Of a stretch of 60,000 nt of DNA, positions 10,801 through 22,238 are shown piece by piece; within the stretch, counting starts at the first letter, position 1, and every line of letters starts with the position of its first letter. This DNA comes from Owenia fusiformis (lineage: Eukaryota; Annelida; Polychaeta; Sabellida; Oweniidae), in contig CAIIXF020000006.1 of the NCBI GenBank assembly GCA_903813345.2, positions 5,942,989 through 6,002,988 of the forward strand, written 5' to 3'. Both the position numbers and the translations under genes were made by a program. Below the pieces are notes generated by a model. That model was not told the origin of the DNA and did not search any database. It saw only the letters and a list, made by a program, of their open reading frames with translations.

Positions 10801-13800
10801 ATGGCTGGGATGGGATTCTTTGCTGCCCAAATGGCAGAAGGAATGGAAGAGGAAGAGAAAGGACGGTTTTGGTGGCTGAAAAGGTAACATTACTATGGTT
10901 CAACCCTATAGAGTTAATTTAAATTTTAGAAACTTTGGTAATTATTCTATGAAGAAAATCTAAGAGATACAATCTGCATAATGGTTGAGTAACCCTTAAA
11001 AACTGAAGACCATATTCATGAGCAGAGTTAGAAATTGATTAGCGGGAAGGGGCCAAAAACCATGTCTTGTTCCTGCGCCTGCTCGTGGAAATAGAAATTA
11101 TAGATTTGATCGTCCATTTTCAAATATTTATTTTCTATTTTCTATAGTAAGGTCACTTTTTAAGACACTTTTAAGAGACACTTTTTATATCAACGTATAT
11201 ATTGTATTTGTTGAAAGAAGATGACCGGGCGAAATTCATAAAGATAAATATCATGGTGATCATTGGTTCAAGTACGTTGTAATATTTTTTCATGCTGTAT
11301 ATTTGGCTCATGATGACCACACTTAGTTTTTCGTTTTTTCTATCTTTTTCAATTTGTAAAAGAGATTCCAAAATTCTGATGATCCTTTGGTTTTGGGCTA
11401 GATGTAAGGGATGTTTCAGAGAAATTAAAAAATATATCCATGTACCTCTGCGGTGCTACTCTCTCTGTATTTTTCTGGCACATTTTCAGAGGACTGAAAT
11501 TCCGATTCCAACATGTTTAAAGTGTTTCTATAATGCATTACTACAATGAGCCTGGTGGTAAAAATAGTAAGTGGAACTAAAAACTTATTAAAGGCCCATT
11601 ATACTTAATTTATAAGAAAAAATAAAAAATAATCATTGGAACATTACTCACACACTCGCTCAAATATGACACAAAGTTTGATTTGCTTAATAGTGAACCA
11701 AGAAAAAAATAACCTCACTAATAAAAAAGCATTTGAAGTTAAATATCATTAGACATGCATGCACATGTTGAACAAAGTGCATGTTGTACTGTTGATTTAA
11801 AAGATGGCGACACTTCTATAAAAATGAATGTATCATGTAATCCAAACAACTTTGCCATCTTTCAATGACATTGATAAAAATTTGATAATATAAAGACAGA
11901 TGGAAAATATTTTTTGATAATTTATTGTAAGCTTTGATGCGGTCCGTTTGAGCTGTTGTTGGTGTCAAATGAAAGATAAGATTCTTATCAATACATTGGA
12001 CATATTATGAAATTCAAATGTAAGTCTTTATTTTGCCCAAAAACGCAAAGTCACTGGTGATCCACTCGATTACGCTGGTTACCAAAACGGTTCGTTTTGG
12101 TAACAAAATGTCGGAACATCGAAGGTACGATTTTTCTTGTTTCCTTATTCTACATGTTGTAGGCAGAATTCCCACGACATTTTTTAACGCAAACGTGTAT
12201 CAGTATCATATGTCTAAGAAATTGTACATATTTGCGAACAAATAGCTCAGAAGACAACAGAATCGTCGATTTACTTCCTCACTTAAGTTACATAAACGGT
12301 TTGGGTTAAAAGTGCAGATCTTAACTGTTTTTCGAAAAACCGTTTCTGTAACTTAAGTGGGGAAGTAAATCGACGATTCTGTTGTCTTCTGAGCTATTTT
12401 TTCTCAAACGTGTACATTTTCTAAAACATATGATACTGATGCACGTTGTGAGAAAAAACGTCGTGGGGATTCTGCCTACAACGCGTGAAATAAGGAAAAC
12501 AGAAAAATCGTGCCTTCGACGTTCCGACATTTTGTTACCAAAACGGTTCGTTTTGGTAACCAGCGTAATCGAGTGGATCACCAGTGAAAGTGGCCCTTTA
12601 ATAGAAAATCCATCAGAAAGACAGTTATATTGATGGTAGTAAGTTAACCTTCACCTTAACGACTCCCGCCGACCACACGGTGAGAGAGTTTATCGGGTTA
12701 AGTGTATTTTATAGGATGGAAATTTTATAATACTATTATCATATATTATACGTATATATTGTTATATATCATATAGTTTATGATTACAAAATAAATGAAA
12801 ACGTAATCATATCACATTGCCTGGCACGTGTAAGTGCCCCAATGTACTGAGGTTTTGAACTTATATAAAACTGACCTTTCCATACTTCTAAACTTGTACT
12901 TTTCTATATAAGAGACCATTTAGTTCAGTTGTCTCGTTGCCTTCAAGGTGGCCAAACTTAAGATGAATTGACATCAAGCCAATGTCATTTGAAAAAGAAA
13001 ATGTATGTAGTAATACCAGTGATTTTAACGTAAAGGATTTGAATTGCATGAATTAACTGATGCAACAAAAATAACATTAATCTGTTTTGTCAGTTATTGT
13101 TGTGCATTACAAACTGTTCGCCAGCCGTGACATGGATACGGTGCTTGAGTCTTTCAGATGAACCTCATTGCGCCTTTAATTTACTTTACTTTACATAACT
13201 ATATTATGTATATTGTAAAATTTAATAACATTAATGTTTCTTGAACACAAAAAATATTCTAGTATTGCGTATCGTGTATTATGTATCGGAATTAAATGGA
13301 CATTTGATTATTAATCAACACATGAATTCATTTCTTTGCAATAATTATTTATAAGGTATCCCAAAAACACCGAAATGAAACAAGAACAGTATTCAAAACA
13401 GCTGAATGCCATGATACACTATACTAACTATTCAATACGTTTTCATAATTTTGAAACACTTTTTATGCTTATCCGTACCTCTAGTTTAAGCCGTGTCAAG
13501 GTTGACATTACCTTAAAAGCATGACTTTTTATTTCTGACATAATGGATGGATTCTATTCATGGGTATACAACTTGACAATAGAGATGCTAGCACGGCAAA
13601 TAACCATCGAACTTTAAAGTTTAAACCATTAGATTGAGGGTTCAACAACCCCAAAAGTAACAAATTGTTTTAAGGGGAATTGTACACTAAATAAAGCTGC
13701 ATAAATGGTCGTTGACCCACAACATTCATTTCAGTTCATTTATCAACTAATGGTTGAAGTACCGTTTCTTTCACATTTCAATGCCATCAAGTAATGATAA

Positions 13801-16800
13801 GTACTTTTGGAGTTATTTACCTAAAAATGTTTCGGCTCAAGAAGGTTAGGTAAATCGAACTACTGCCACGCCTGTTCTAACTACTGGGTTTCATTATCAT
13901 GCTTATATCACCCAATCCATCTTATCATCTTTATATCACACCAAATCCATCTACTGCTTATTGCTTATATCCCAAATCCAACTTATCATGCGTATATCAC
14001 ACCAAATCCATCTTATCATGCTTACATCACACCAAATCAATCTTAGCATGCTTACATCACACGATACCCATCTTATCATGCTTATGTCACACCAAATCCC
14101 CATTATCATGATTATGTCACACCAAACCCATCTTAACATGCTCATGTCACACCAAATCATGATTATTTCACACCAAATCCATCTTATCATACTTAAATTA
14201 TCACACCTAATCCATCTTATCATGCTTATATCCCATCAAATCCATCTTATCATGCTTATATCCCACCAAATCTATCTTTTCACACCATCTATCGTTTCAC
14301 ACCAAATAATGCCTTTTCCGCACAAAAGCCATCTTAATTTTAACAATTTTACAGGTATATTCCCTTAAAAGAAATTCAATTTTGCTAACTTCATTGTCCA
14401 AATCTTTAAACTTTACCTCATCAAAGTATTTTTTCTCAAATCATCATATCTATTGCAATGGAATAGGAAATGTATTTCTGTTTCAACTGAACCGAAATGT
14501 TAAGTCCAAAATAAAAATAAGTAAAAGTCCTATAAAGGGCAACGCAACTTTCATTTTGACTTGGTATCTCCAAGAAAGACTGATGACATGTAGGTATACA
14601 ATGGCAGGACATGAAAATACTTGACTCAGAAATGCAATAGTTTTACCGGTCATATCCTTGTCACATCTGACATGAAAATGGTCTGTCGTCAATCAAGAGT
14701 TCATGCCATACGTCACAGTCTGTTAAATGAAATATATAAATATCGATATACATCTTTCATTTTCTTTTTTAACATGCAAAACTGAGATGAAAGATTCCGA
14801 AATGTAGCGATTTGACAGCCTTCGCGTATGAAAAGGCCACAGGAAGGTTTGACATTTATACGTCCCATCATATCAATCAAAATATCTATTTATTTATTTG
14901 TGAAAATAATAAAAATAGTATTATGTAGGCTCATCATTTGGTAGGCTTACAATTTCAATTTATATATCATTGACTTGGTATCTCATAAAGAAAGAAATCT
15001 AGATATATTTCAATATCCTATCCCAGATACTATAGTAGAGTTCGACGAAGGTACTCAAAATGTCCCTTTTGCATTAATTCACCCCTGGTATCCACACTTT
15101 TACACATCTTAGTAGTCCTTAAAGAATCCCATAAGTGTTGTATTGACAGCAATCTCAGGCATTTTTATCAATCTTCTGGATTGCCCCTTGCACAAATGAT
15201 TTTGAAAAATTATTGTAGATTTTAGTGAAAAGGGAACATTATTCAAGGAAGATTTTTGCGGGAATAAAAGGTCTGCTAGTTTGTACATTTTTACAAAAAT
15301 ATGTAGGTTAGCCGGTCCGTTTGAGTATACTAGCTTTTTGTATTTGTGTTTCAGGTATCAAAAGAAGGTATCGCACATAATGCATGCTCCCTACATTTTA
15401 ATCATCGTTTCCTGCCTGGCCATTCTGGATGCTACATTCGTTGTGGGACAACTTATCCTCGATCTCATCATTGTAAGACGTGGGTGCTCATTGATATTTC
15501 ATTTTCAACGATTTCTCAATAAAGTATAGATAGACGTTTGATTCTGTAACATTAACTTTTAAGTATAAAAGTATAATACGTCTCATTATTACTTACAAGT
15601 ACTGAGGTAATGCCATGCCATACATATGCGCAAGTACACAGTTCTTTTAAAACCAGACCGTTGTAAACTTCCTCTTGTGCTAAATTTATTGTGCTTTTAT
15701 TTCAGAACTTTTCGAAAAGAACATAGAATACACGAGGACTCTATCCGTTACTCTAAACGACACTTATTACCCGGACTTTGCTTGTTTTGGAGGAGATCAC
15801 TATGACACTGGCAGTGTAGAAGACTTGGTCTCCTTCCTCAGTCATGGTGATGACCATGGCAATGAAACAGATGCATCCGCTCATAGAAGGAAGCGGGGCT
15901 TACAAGAGGCAGTACAAAGTAATAAAGCACTCTCCAAAGTTCTGTTTACGGCCATGAGGAACCTTCCTCTGACACAGATGAAGGACTTATGTGCCCAATA
16001 TCCATCAAGTAAAACCTCAAACGCCTTAGAAAATTCGCAAAATACTAAATCACATCTGGGAAGAATGTTTAGTGTAGTAAAACAACGTATTCAAAAACGT
16101 GCAGTAGTAAATGATACACATATTTCGACAAATGATAAAGGGAACGGCACAGACAATCATCATAACGATACCTCTCATGCTGGTGATGCGGGAAATCATG
16201 GAGATCACGGGGATCACGGGGAACACGGAGGTCACAGTGCACATGACTGCCCCCACGTGGAACATCACGGCCATCACGCCCATGATCTGCCACACACCCT
16301 AGCACATATATGTCACATCGGGAGTCTCACTGTTCTTACCATAATGGTAACAGAGGTACGAATATGATGACATTGGAGAAGTTTTATAACAGACACGACA
16401 TTATCAAGTGTAGATAAATGTAAACAGTCTTCCGAATGAATGCTGAAAGCGTTACAATTAAAATTACGAAATGTTTCTTTTTTCAATTTCAGAAACTTAT
16501 TCGACTATCAGCGTTTGGAAAAGCCTTTTTCAAAAATAAATTACAGGTATGTTGTACTTTGTAAAAAAGAATTATTGCGCAAAAGGAGCTTCAGTCTCCG
16601 AGTCAATTACCTTTTTCTTAGTAACAATATTTTTTCATTGAATACAAACGGACACACATATACACAGTATGTCTCTTATAAAACGTATTTAAAAACTTAA
16701 TTTAATTTTTACTTCCAGGTCGTTTTAGAATAATTTTAAAAAGTGAGTTGTTATTTATTTACAATTTCCAGGTGTTCGATTCTGTTGTTGTTATACTGTC

Positions 16801-19800
16801 GTGGATCGTGGACTTGTACCTCATAGAAGGCATCTGGTCCCAGAGTGCCGTGGAGGCTGCCCTCATCCTCATTATACTGCTGCCCTGGAGAGTCATACGT
16901 ATCGTTAATTGTAAGCGCTGCACTTTTCTCAACAACTCAATGTACACTCCCCTCCATAAGTTTGACATCCGGCCGTTTTATTGGATCGCTTAACAAAGAC
17001 TGACAATGTTTGTATCTTAATTTTGATTCATGAGTACAATAATTCGGGAAATTACTTTGAGAGATTTTTAATGCGTGATCAAAAAGCGGACCTCCGGTTG
17101 ACTTTATGGAGAGAGTAAATCTTGTTACCCTGTTTTTTTAAATTAGAAGTGGTGGTTTTACCTATAATACAAGATTTTTATTTCACCTTATATAGCTAAC
17201 TAGAATCACTGACCATGGGATATAGCACCTAATTAAGAACACCTATTAATGTATTGAAGTTTTAAGTTTGGAGATATATGAAATGCATCTTAGTTATATG
17301 ATTTTGATTGTACGGGATAACTATGGTATTTGATTTTACAAGTGGATAATGTGATCTTTCACGGGTGATCATTGGTAAAGTCATGTAACTAGAAAACCAA
17401 ACCCCTATGGTGTCCTATTATCCCATTATTTCCACTAGCTTTTTCAATTTTAGTCACTTGTACGTGCTGATTTTTAGAATAGCGAATTATGTAAAACTTA
17501 ACGATCAAGCAGAGCGAACCAGACGTGATATAGAAACAGCTGACACTCCACGTCTGGATAAATACAAGTTATAATTTTTTGTAAAACACATGACTGATGA
17601 TCTGATCCGGTATTTGACGGTCTTTTTGTTGATGTAATGGCTGACCATTTTCCTACTCGCATTCTGAAAGAAGTAAACCTCAGAATAGAAATGAAATGAC
17701 CTTACCTAAATATTATGTCAGGTGTTCAACCTCGCCTATTCTGTCCAATGTCTGATACCTAATCAGTATCACTGGAATATAGTTAAGATGAATCAATCTG
17801 AAATATTTCTTCTCCTTTGTTGTTTAGGTTTCGTAATGACCTTCAAAGAGAGATATAAGATTCGTATACGAATATTGGAAGAAAAAACAAAGGCGGCACA
17901 GAAGAAAGCAGAGAACGCTGTGAAACAAACGGAGACTTTAAAGGTTCCACCTTCTGGTTTAATCTTTCTCATAAATGGTATTGTAAAATGCGGTTCATTT
18001 ATTTGGTGTTGTTTTTAAGTTGTACTTGCCTGAGGTTCTATTGGACCAAACGCTTCAAATGATCCATAGATATGTCATGAAAAACTCCATCAAAGTCGTA
18101 ACAGCTATTTTATCAAAGCTTATTTTGAATATGCCCACTACTAATTTCAGAAAGAGGTGAAGCTACTCAGAGATTTAGCCAAACTACACGGTGCTACAGA
18201 TGAAGATATAGAGATTTGTAAAACAAATGCCAATGGTGAGTGTCCAAATTAGTAAAGGATGGTTAAAAACCGGATTTTCCGCATATTTTTGAGGGAATTA
18301 CTCCTTGGTATTCGGCACATTTGTATATCATCCAACCTTACCATATTTCATCCCTAACTGTCAGACTGATAGTCATAATGTTACAGCACGTTGGACAACA
18401 TGCTCCAGATGGCCATTACCACCATGTAGGCAAAAGTGCATATATCGTCTTAAGTTGTCAATAACTTCATGAGAATAACAATATATAGCGTTCGGTGTTA
18501 CTGCATTTCCTTTAACAACTTCAAAGAAACCCTACTCTGCAACTTCATCAGGTGCTTGGTTTTCACAAAATATATAGTTTTACTGAGTTTACCGGTCCAT
18601 CAAGTTGGAAATGGGCTTCATCCGAAATCATTCCGTAGGTTGGTAGGAAATTAAAGGATGTACAAATGTGCCAAATATCAGGGAATAATCCAACCTGAAA
18701 GGAAAATCCTCATAATAATTTAATACATAATACTTTAAAGAACCTCTATGCCATAGGATAGCACAATAAGAACCCTCTGGACTTTTTTGCATATTGAGTT
18801 TCTCCACATATATACCCATCTACTTACCAAAGAAGAAGTCCCAAATCCCCCTCTTTTAGTGTTAATTTTGCGATTGTGCTCACTGGGCCCGGCCCCCCCC
18901 CCTCGGGTGGGCCCAGAAAAAAACATTGGGCCCAAAAAAAATTTTGGGCCAAAAAAGGTCCCCAAAAAGTCGGCCTTTTTGGTCATTACTGGGCCTTTTA
19001 AGGCCTTATTTTTTTTAATTCAGGCCAAATTTTGAAGAAAATGGGCCTCAAAATTTCAAAATTTGGGCCCACTTTTGCGTTTTAGGGGCCCAAAATTTTT
19101 TTCTCTGACCTGAAATTTGGGCGCCCCCCCCCTCCTTGTTGGTTCCCAGATCCGCCCCTGGTGCTGGCCGATCTAATTATTTTCGAAGAAATTAATTCAG
19201 TCTGAAGTTTGAATTTATCGGGAAAGTCCTCCTGTTATCTGATTGGTCGTTGAATTTGTTTATCATAAACCTGATTGGCTGCCTGGTTCTAGGCGCTTGT
19301 GGGCGCTTGTGTGACTCAATGGGGATTCCCCTCGCTAGCCGAGGAATCGATTGTGTTCAATTCATGAGTTTGGTTGTTCTGTTGATTATTTCCGATATTT
19401 CGGCAATAATATACCCAAAGGTTTTTCTCAAGATACATGTATATCCATGGTATGTGAGATATTATATGAGCAATAATAATAGGACATCATTGATTGTCTG
19501 GGGGAGACCTATGGCATTATGCATCTTTATCCTTACAAGAATCAGATACTATCGAATCCACATTGTTTCTTGGACTAACTCAATGTGCTTCAATTTCAGA
19601 TTCATTGAAACGTAAGAAGGGTATGTATTTGAACAGTCTAGCCCAGATAACTGCAATCCTCGGCTCAACCATTACCACATCTCAGCCTAATGGTGAAGGT
19701 GGAGAAGAAAAGAAGGACGACGAAAAGGATGGACATATAGGAAATGGTAAGTTTTCTGACATTGGGTTATTTTTTCAACGTTCATTTTTCCATTGACAAA

Positions 19801-21059
19801 TGTAATATGGTTGGTACACCCTGCCTCTGCTTTGAAAGGTACAACTGGCAATGGTGTAGCAAAGCAGCCGGATGAAGATGCAGACCACAAGCTTGAACCA
19901 AATGTGAAACTTGACACAGGTGATATCCTTAAGGAGGAACACTCAATATCAAAAGACGACGCTGGTCTTAAACAGGATCTTATAAACAAATTAGGGTGAG
20001 TATAAACTATTTTATTTTATTGTGATACAAGAAATAACAATTTATCAGCAATTTGAATCTGCATGCATATCTGGTACGTTCTTAATGCCTTGGTCAAATT
20101 TGCTCCGATTTTCACTACGGCGCCCGGCCAATTGAGTATTTTGTTCAGAAATGTATTCAATTTTGAACAAAATACTCTATTGACGGGCGCCAGCCGATGA
20201 ATCGCAGCAAATATGACCGATGCATTACTCAGAAACTAAGGTGTGAATTACTTATTAATACGATACTAATAATATAACAATAGTTTCTGTTTAACTTGCA
20301 CGATGCACTGTAGCACTAACCATTACGATGACTATGAAATTTTCCAAGATCGCGAAAAGCTACCTTTTTAATTTTGTTCTCTGACGTGTGGCCGGTCTGT
20401 TAGATTGTAATGATTCTTTAAATTCCTGGAACCCTTTGTAAGTTTTGTTTCATATATGTATTTTTACTACTGGTTGCAAAATATTTCAAAATCAACGAAT
20501 TTATGACAATGTATATTACAAATTGAAAAACGAACTGCACATTTTCCGCCATGTTGGAAATGCAACGGAAACTAATATAAACACTATAACAATTTTCACT
20601 AGTCATTGTAATGGTTATCTCATTGCATGTTGCATGCATTCGAAATTGACATTGACAGTAGCTAGAGCTCATAATGTCCTAGATGGGAACAGTTATGGCC
20701 ATTGCTTTTCATTATACTGAAAAGGTCGAAACATTTAGATATTATGTGATGGCCCTGTCGTATTTGGTTACACTAAAAGCAATGCTTATTCACCACTTCG
20801 TTTGCCAGCTTTCATGTAAGGCATAGTAAAAATACAAACGACGCTTCAGTATTCTGAAAATCAGGGGCCTACATCTACCAACTTAATGACGAATACGTTT
20901 TTAATTCAGCATTCAACATAGTTGCTAACATATAGATGCACATTCACCATCTTCTATTACAGCATTGCCTCTCGTGCTGTCTACAATGAGGAACCAGCCA
21001 AAAAAGAGAGAAACATTGTCAACATCGACGCAATCTCAATTAACGGAACACATCTTTAA
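10801..21059 (+). CDS. HVCN1-like: Hv1-type proton channel with His-rich S1-S2 ectodomain (Hv-B, short 3' form)
   Basis: Ten exons: 10801-10883, 15355-15479, 15706-16355, 16493-16546, 16772-16910, 17828-17943, 18151-18235, 19600-19746, 19839-19995, 20963-21059. This gives 550 residues. Exons 2, 4, 5, 6 and 7 have exactly the same lengths and phases as in Hv-A, which shows tandem duplication. S1 has D53 and D64 (human D112, D123). S2 has E286. S3 has D307 and D318. S4 reads LPWRVIRIVN, again without R205. H273 lies 13 residues before E286, the same offset as the zinc ligand H140 from E153 in human Hv1; Hv-A has Gly there. The S1-S2 insert (about 70-272) has C96, C165, C251 and C272, RRKR at 130-133, KR at 200-201, and 18 His between 221 and 273. 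The donors of exon 2 (GTGGGT) and exon 6 (GTTCCA) are weak. A C-terminal coiled coil (about 352-417) precedes an acidic tail. Channel function is inferred. Confidence 0.88.
11586..12603. mobile_element. Long inverted repeat (foldback element) in Hv-B intron 1
   Basis: Two arms of about 250 bp, at 12051-12302 and 12337-12587, are near-perfect reverse complements separated by about 34 bp. The outermost arm sequence is TCACTGGTGATCC. A weaker outer pair, TATTAAAGG at 11586 and its complement ending at 12603, suggests a complete element of about 1 kb with AT-rich internal sequence. The reading frames of 70-86 codons on the two arms are mirror images of each other and are not genes. Confidence 0.8.
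12604..13880. other. Hv-B intron 1, middle part
   Basis: AT-rich intronic sequence between the foldback element and the 30-bp tandem repeat. I see no exon, tRNA-like fold or repeat structure in it. Confidence 0.4.
13895..14330. repeat. 30-bp minisatellite in Hv-B intron 1
   Basis: Imperfect tandem copies of a 30-bp unit containing CTTATCATGCTTATATCAC and ACCAAATCCAT. The period is exact between 13984, 14014 and 14044 and looser elsewhere. Reading frames here are an artefact of the repeat having a length divisible by three. Confidence 0.85.
18880..19165. repeat. GGGCC-rich dispersed repeat in Hv-B intron 8
   Basis: A segment with many GGGCCC/AAAATTT alternations and C-runs, ending near 'ccgcccctg'. 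Its base composition is unlike the surrounding intron. The sense strand shows no conserved protein. It is probably a degenerate SINE-like or MITE-like insertion; the family is not recognised. Confidence 0.45.
20083..20226. repeat. Long imperfect hairpin in Hv-B intron 9
   Basis: Arms of about 66 bp (20083-20150 and 20161-20226) pair through a 10-bp loop. The best-paired stretch is GAGTATTTTGTTC against its complement, and GGCGCCCG against CGGGCGCC. It lies about 740 bases before the alternative terminal exon at 20963. It is either a small foldback element or an RNA hairpin in the pre-mRNA. Confidence 0.7.
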
Positions 21060-21855
21060 ATAATAGGTGGAGAACATGGAAAGCAAGTGCTAAACGCATT
21101 TACTGCAATATCTTGAAACCTTTAATATAATGCAGAGACACAACACTAACATTTGGTGAATGGCTTCCTTATATATGCTATAGAAATTATGGAGATCTCC
21201 TACACAGCGTAAAAAATCCTAGGTGTTCGACATGGTCATTCTTGCAAATCAAGCAACCGTCAGAACCGACAGGGGCCAATGGTGAAGCCAGTTACATCTT
21301 ATAAGCCTATGTTATATATTTTTTTATAAAAAAATATATGTTTTAAACCAAAATCTATTTGAATTATGTTTTTATTTCTATCAAAGAACAAACGTAAGAA
21401 GATACACCACGCGGGTCCAACTTTCGTAGCGTATTGAAACCAGCTATCAAATCTCATATTCAGTATTGCATCGTTTTTCTTCAAACTTGTTCCATTAAAA
21501 GCAAAACAAAAATGCCTTATGTTGGTACATTACTCTTTCATACACAGTCCCAAGCTATGGAAAGTTAATTAGAAGTCTAGTTATCTTGCTAGTTCTTTCC
21601 TCTTCTCACCAATATTTTACAAATATACACCCATTTATATTACCGACTTCCATCGCCGCGTCTTCTGCATAAAACGCATCAATTTAAAAAAACATCTTCT
21701 CAGCTATTCAAATTTGATTGGTACACTCCACATACAACACGTAACCTCTACTTCGCAAAAGTCAGACTGATCATTTGACCTTTTAACTATCAATTTTCAA
21801 AGCTCTTTTGCATTATGTTTTAAAGTGTGGTCCTAGAAATGCATATCGCATAAAG

Positions 21856-22170
21856 GGCCATGTGAGGTATGGCAAGTGATTTTAGACGGTCATATCTTTC
21901 ACCATGAGTACTTTTTGGCCATATATTTATGTAATTTCCATTAAAACAATATGTTTTCTTTCAAGTGAAGTCCCCTTGATACTAAAATATCAATCCAAAA
22001 TTATGGAATAGGACCCCACCTTGACAAAATGTTAGGCTTATCTTCTTCCTTTACACTATATTAACAACAACTTCTAAAAAGGGGATGGGTATTGAAATTC
22101 TCCTATGTTATTTTCCCATAGGGAAAACTCCCTATCCATTGTTTTCAGAATAATTTTGGTCATTTGAAAA
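21856..22170 (+). repeat. Single arm of the 24.3-kb foldback repeat
   Basis: This block shares long stretches, for example GATTTTAGACGGTCATATC, TTAAAACAATATG and TTTTCCCATAGGGAAAA, with the left arm of the inverted repeat at 24322-25117, in the same orientation. It therefore looks like a half copy. It lies in the intron that precedes the alternative 3' exons of Hv-B. Confidence 0.7.
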
Positions 22171-22238
22171 TTTATATATTCAAAACTAGACTTTACAAAA
22201 ACACTTGACGTGTTCATAGCCTATATTTATAATTCTAG

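Noticed and set aside
12033-12633. Three open frames of 70-86 codons in Hv-B intron 1
   Set aside because: They are reflections of each other on the two arms of a long inverted repeat and splice to nothing.
13899-14368. Overlapping frames of 70-135 codons on both strands
   Set aside because: They arise because the minisatellite period is 30 bp, a multiple of three; the predicted proteins are repeats of the same low-complexity motif.
16050-16305. Minus-strand frames opposite the His-rich exon
   Set aside because: They are the complement of the His/Gly/Asp codons of Hv-B exon 3, with no independent support.
15706-16355. His-rich segment as evidence of a ZIP-type zinc transporter
   Set aside because: The flanking exons give S1-S4 of a voltage sensor, including the D and WRxxRxxN residues; only the His-richness is shared with zinc transporters.
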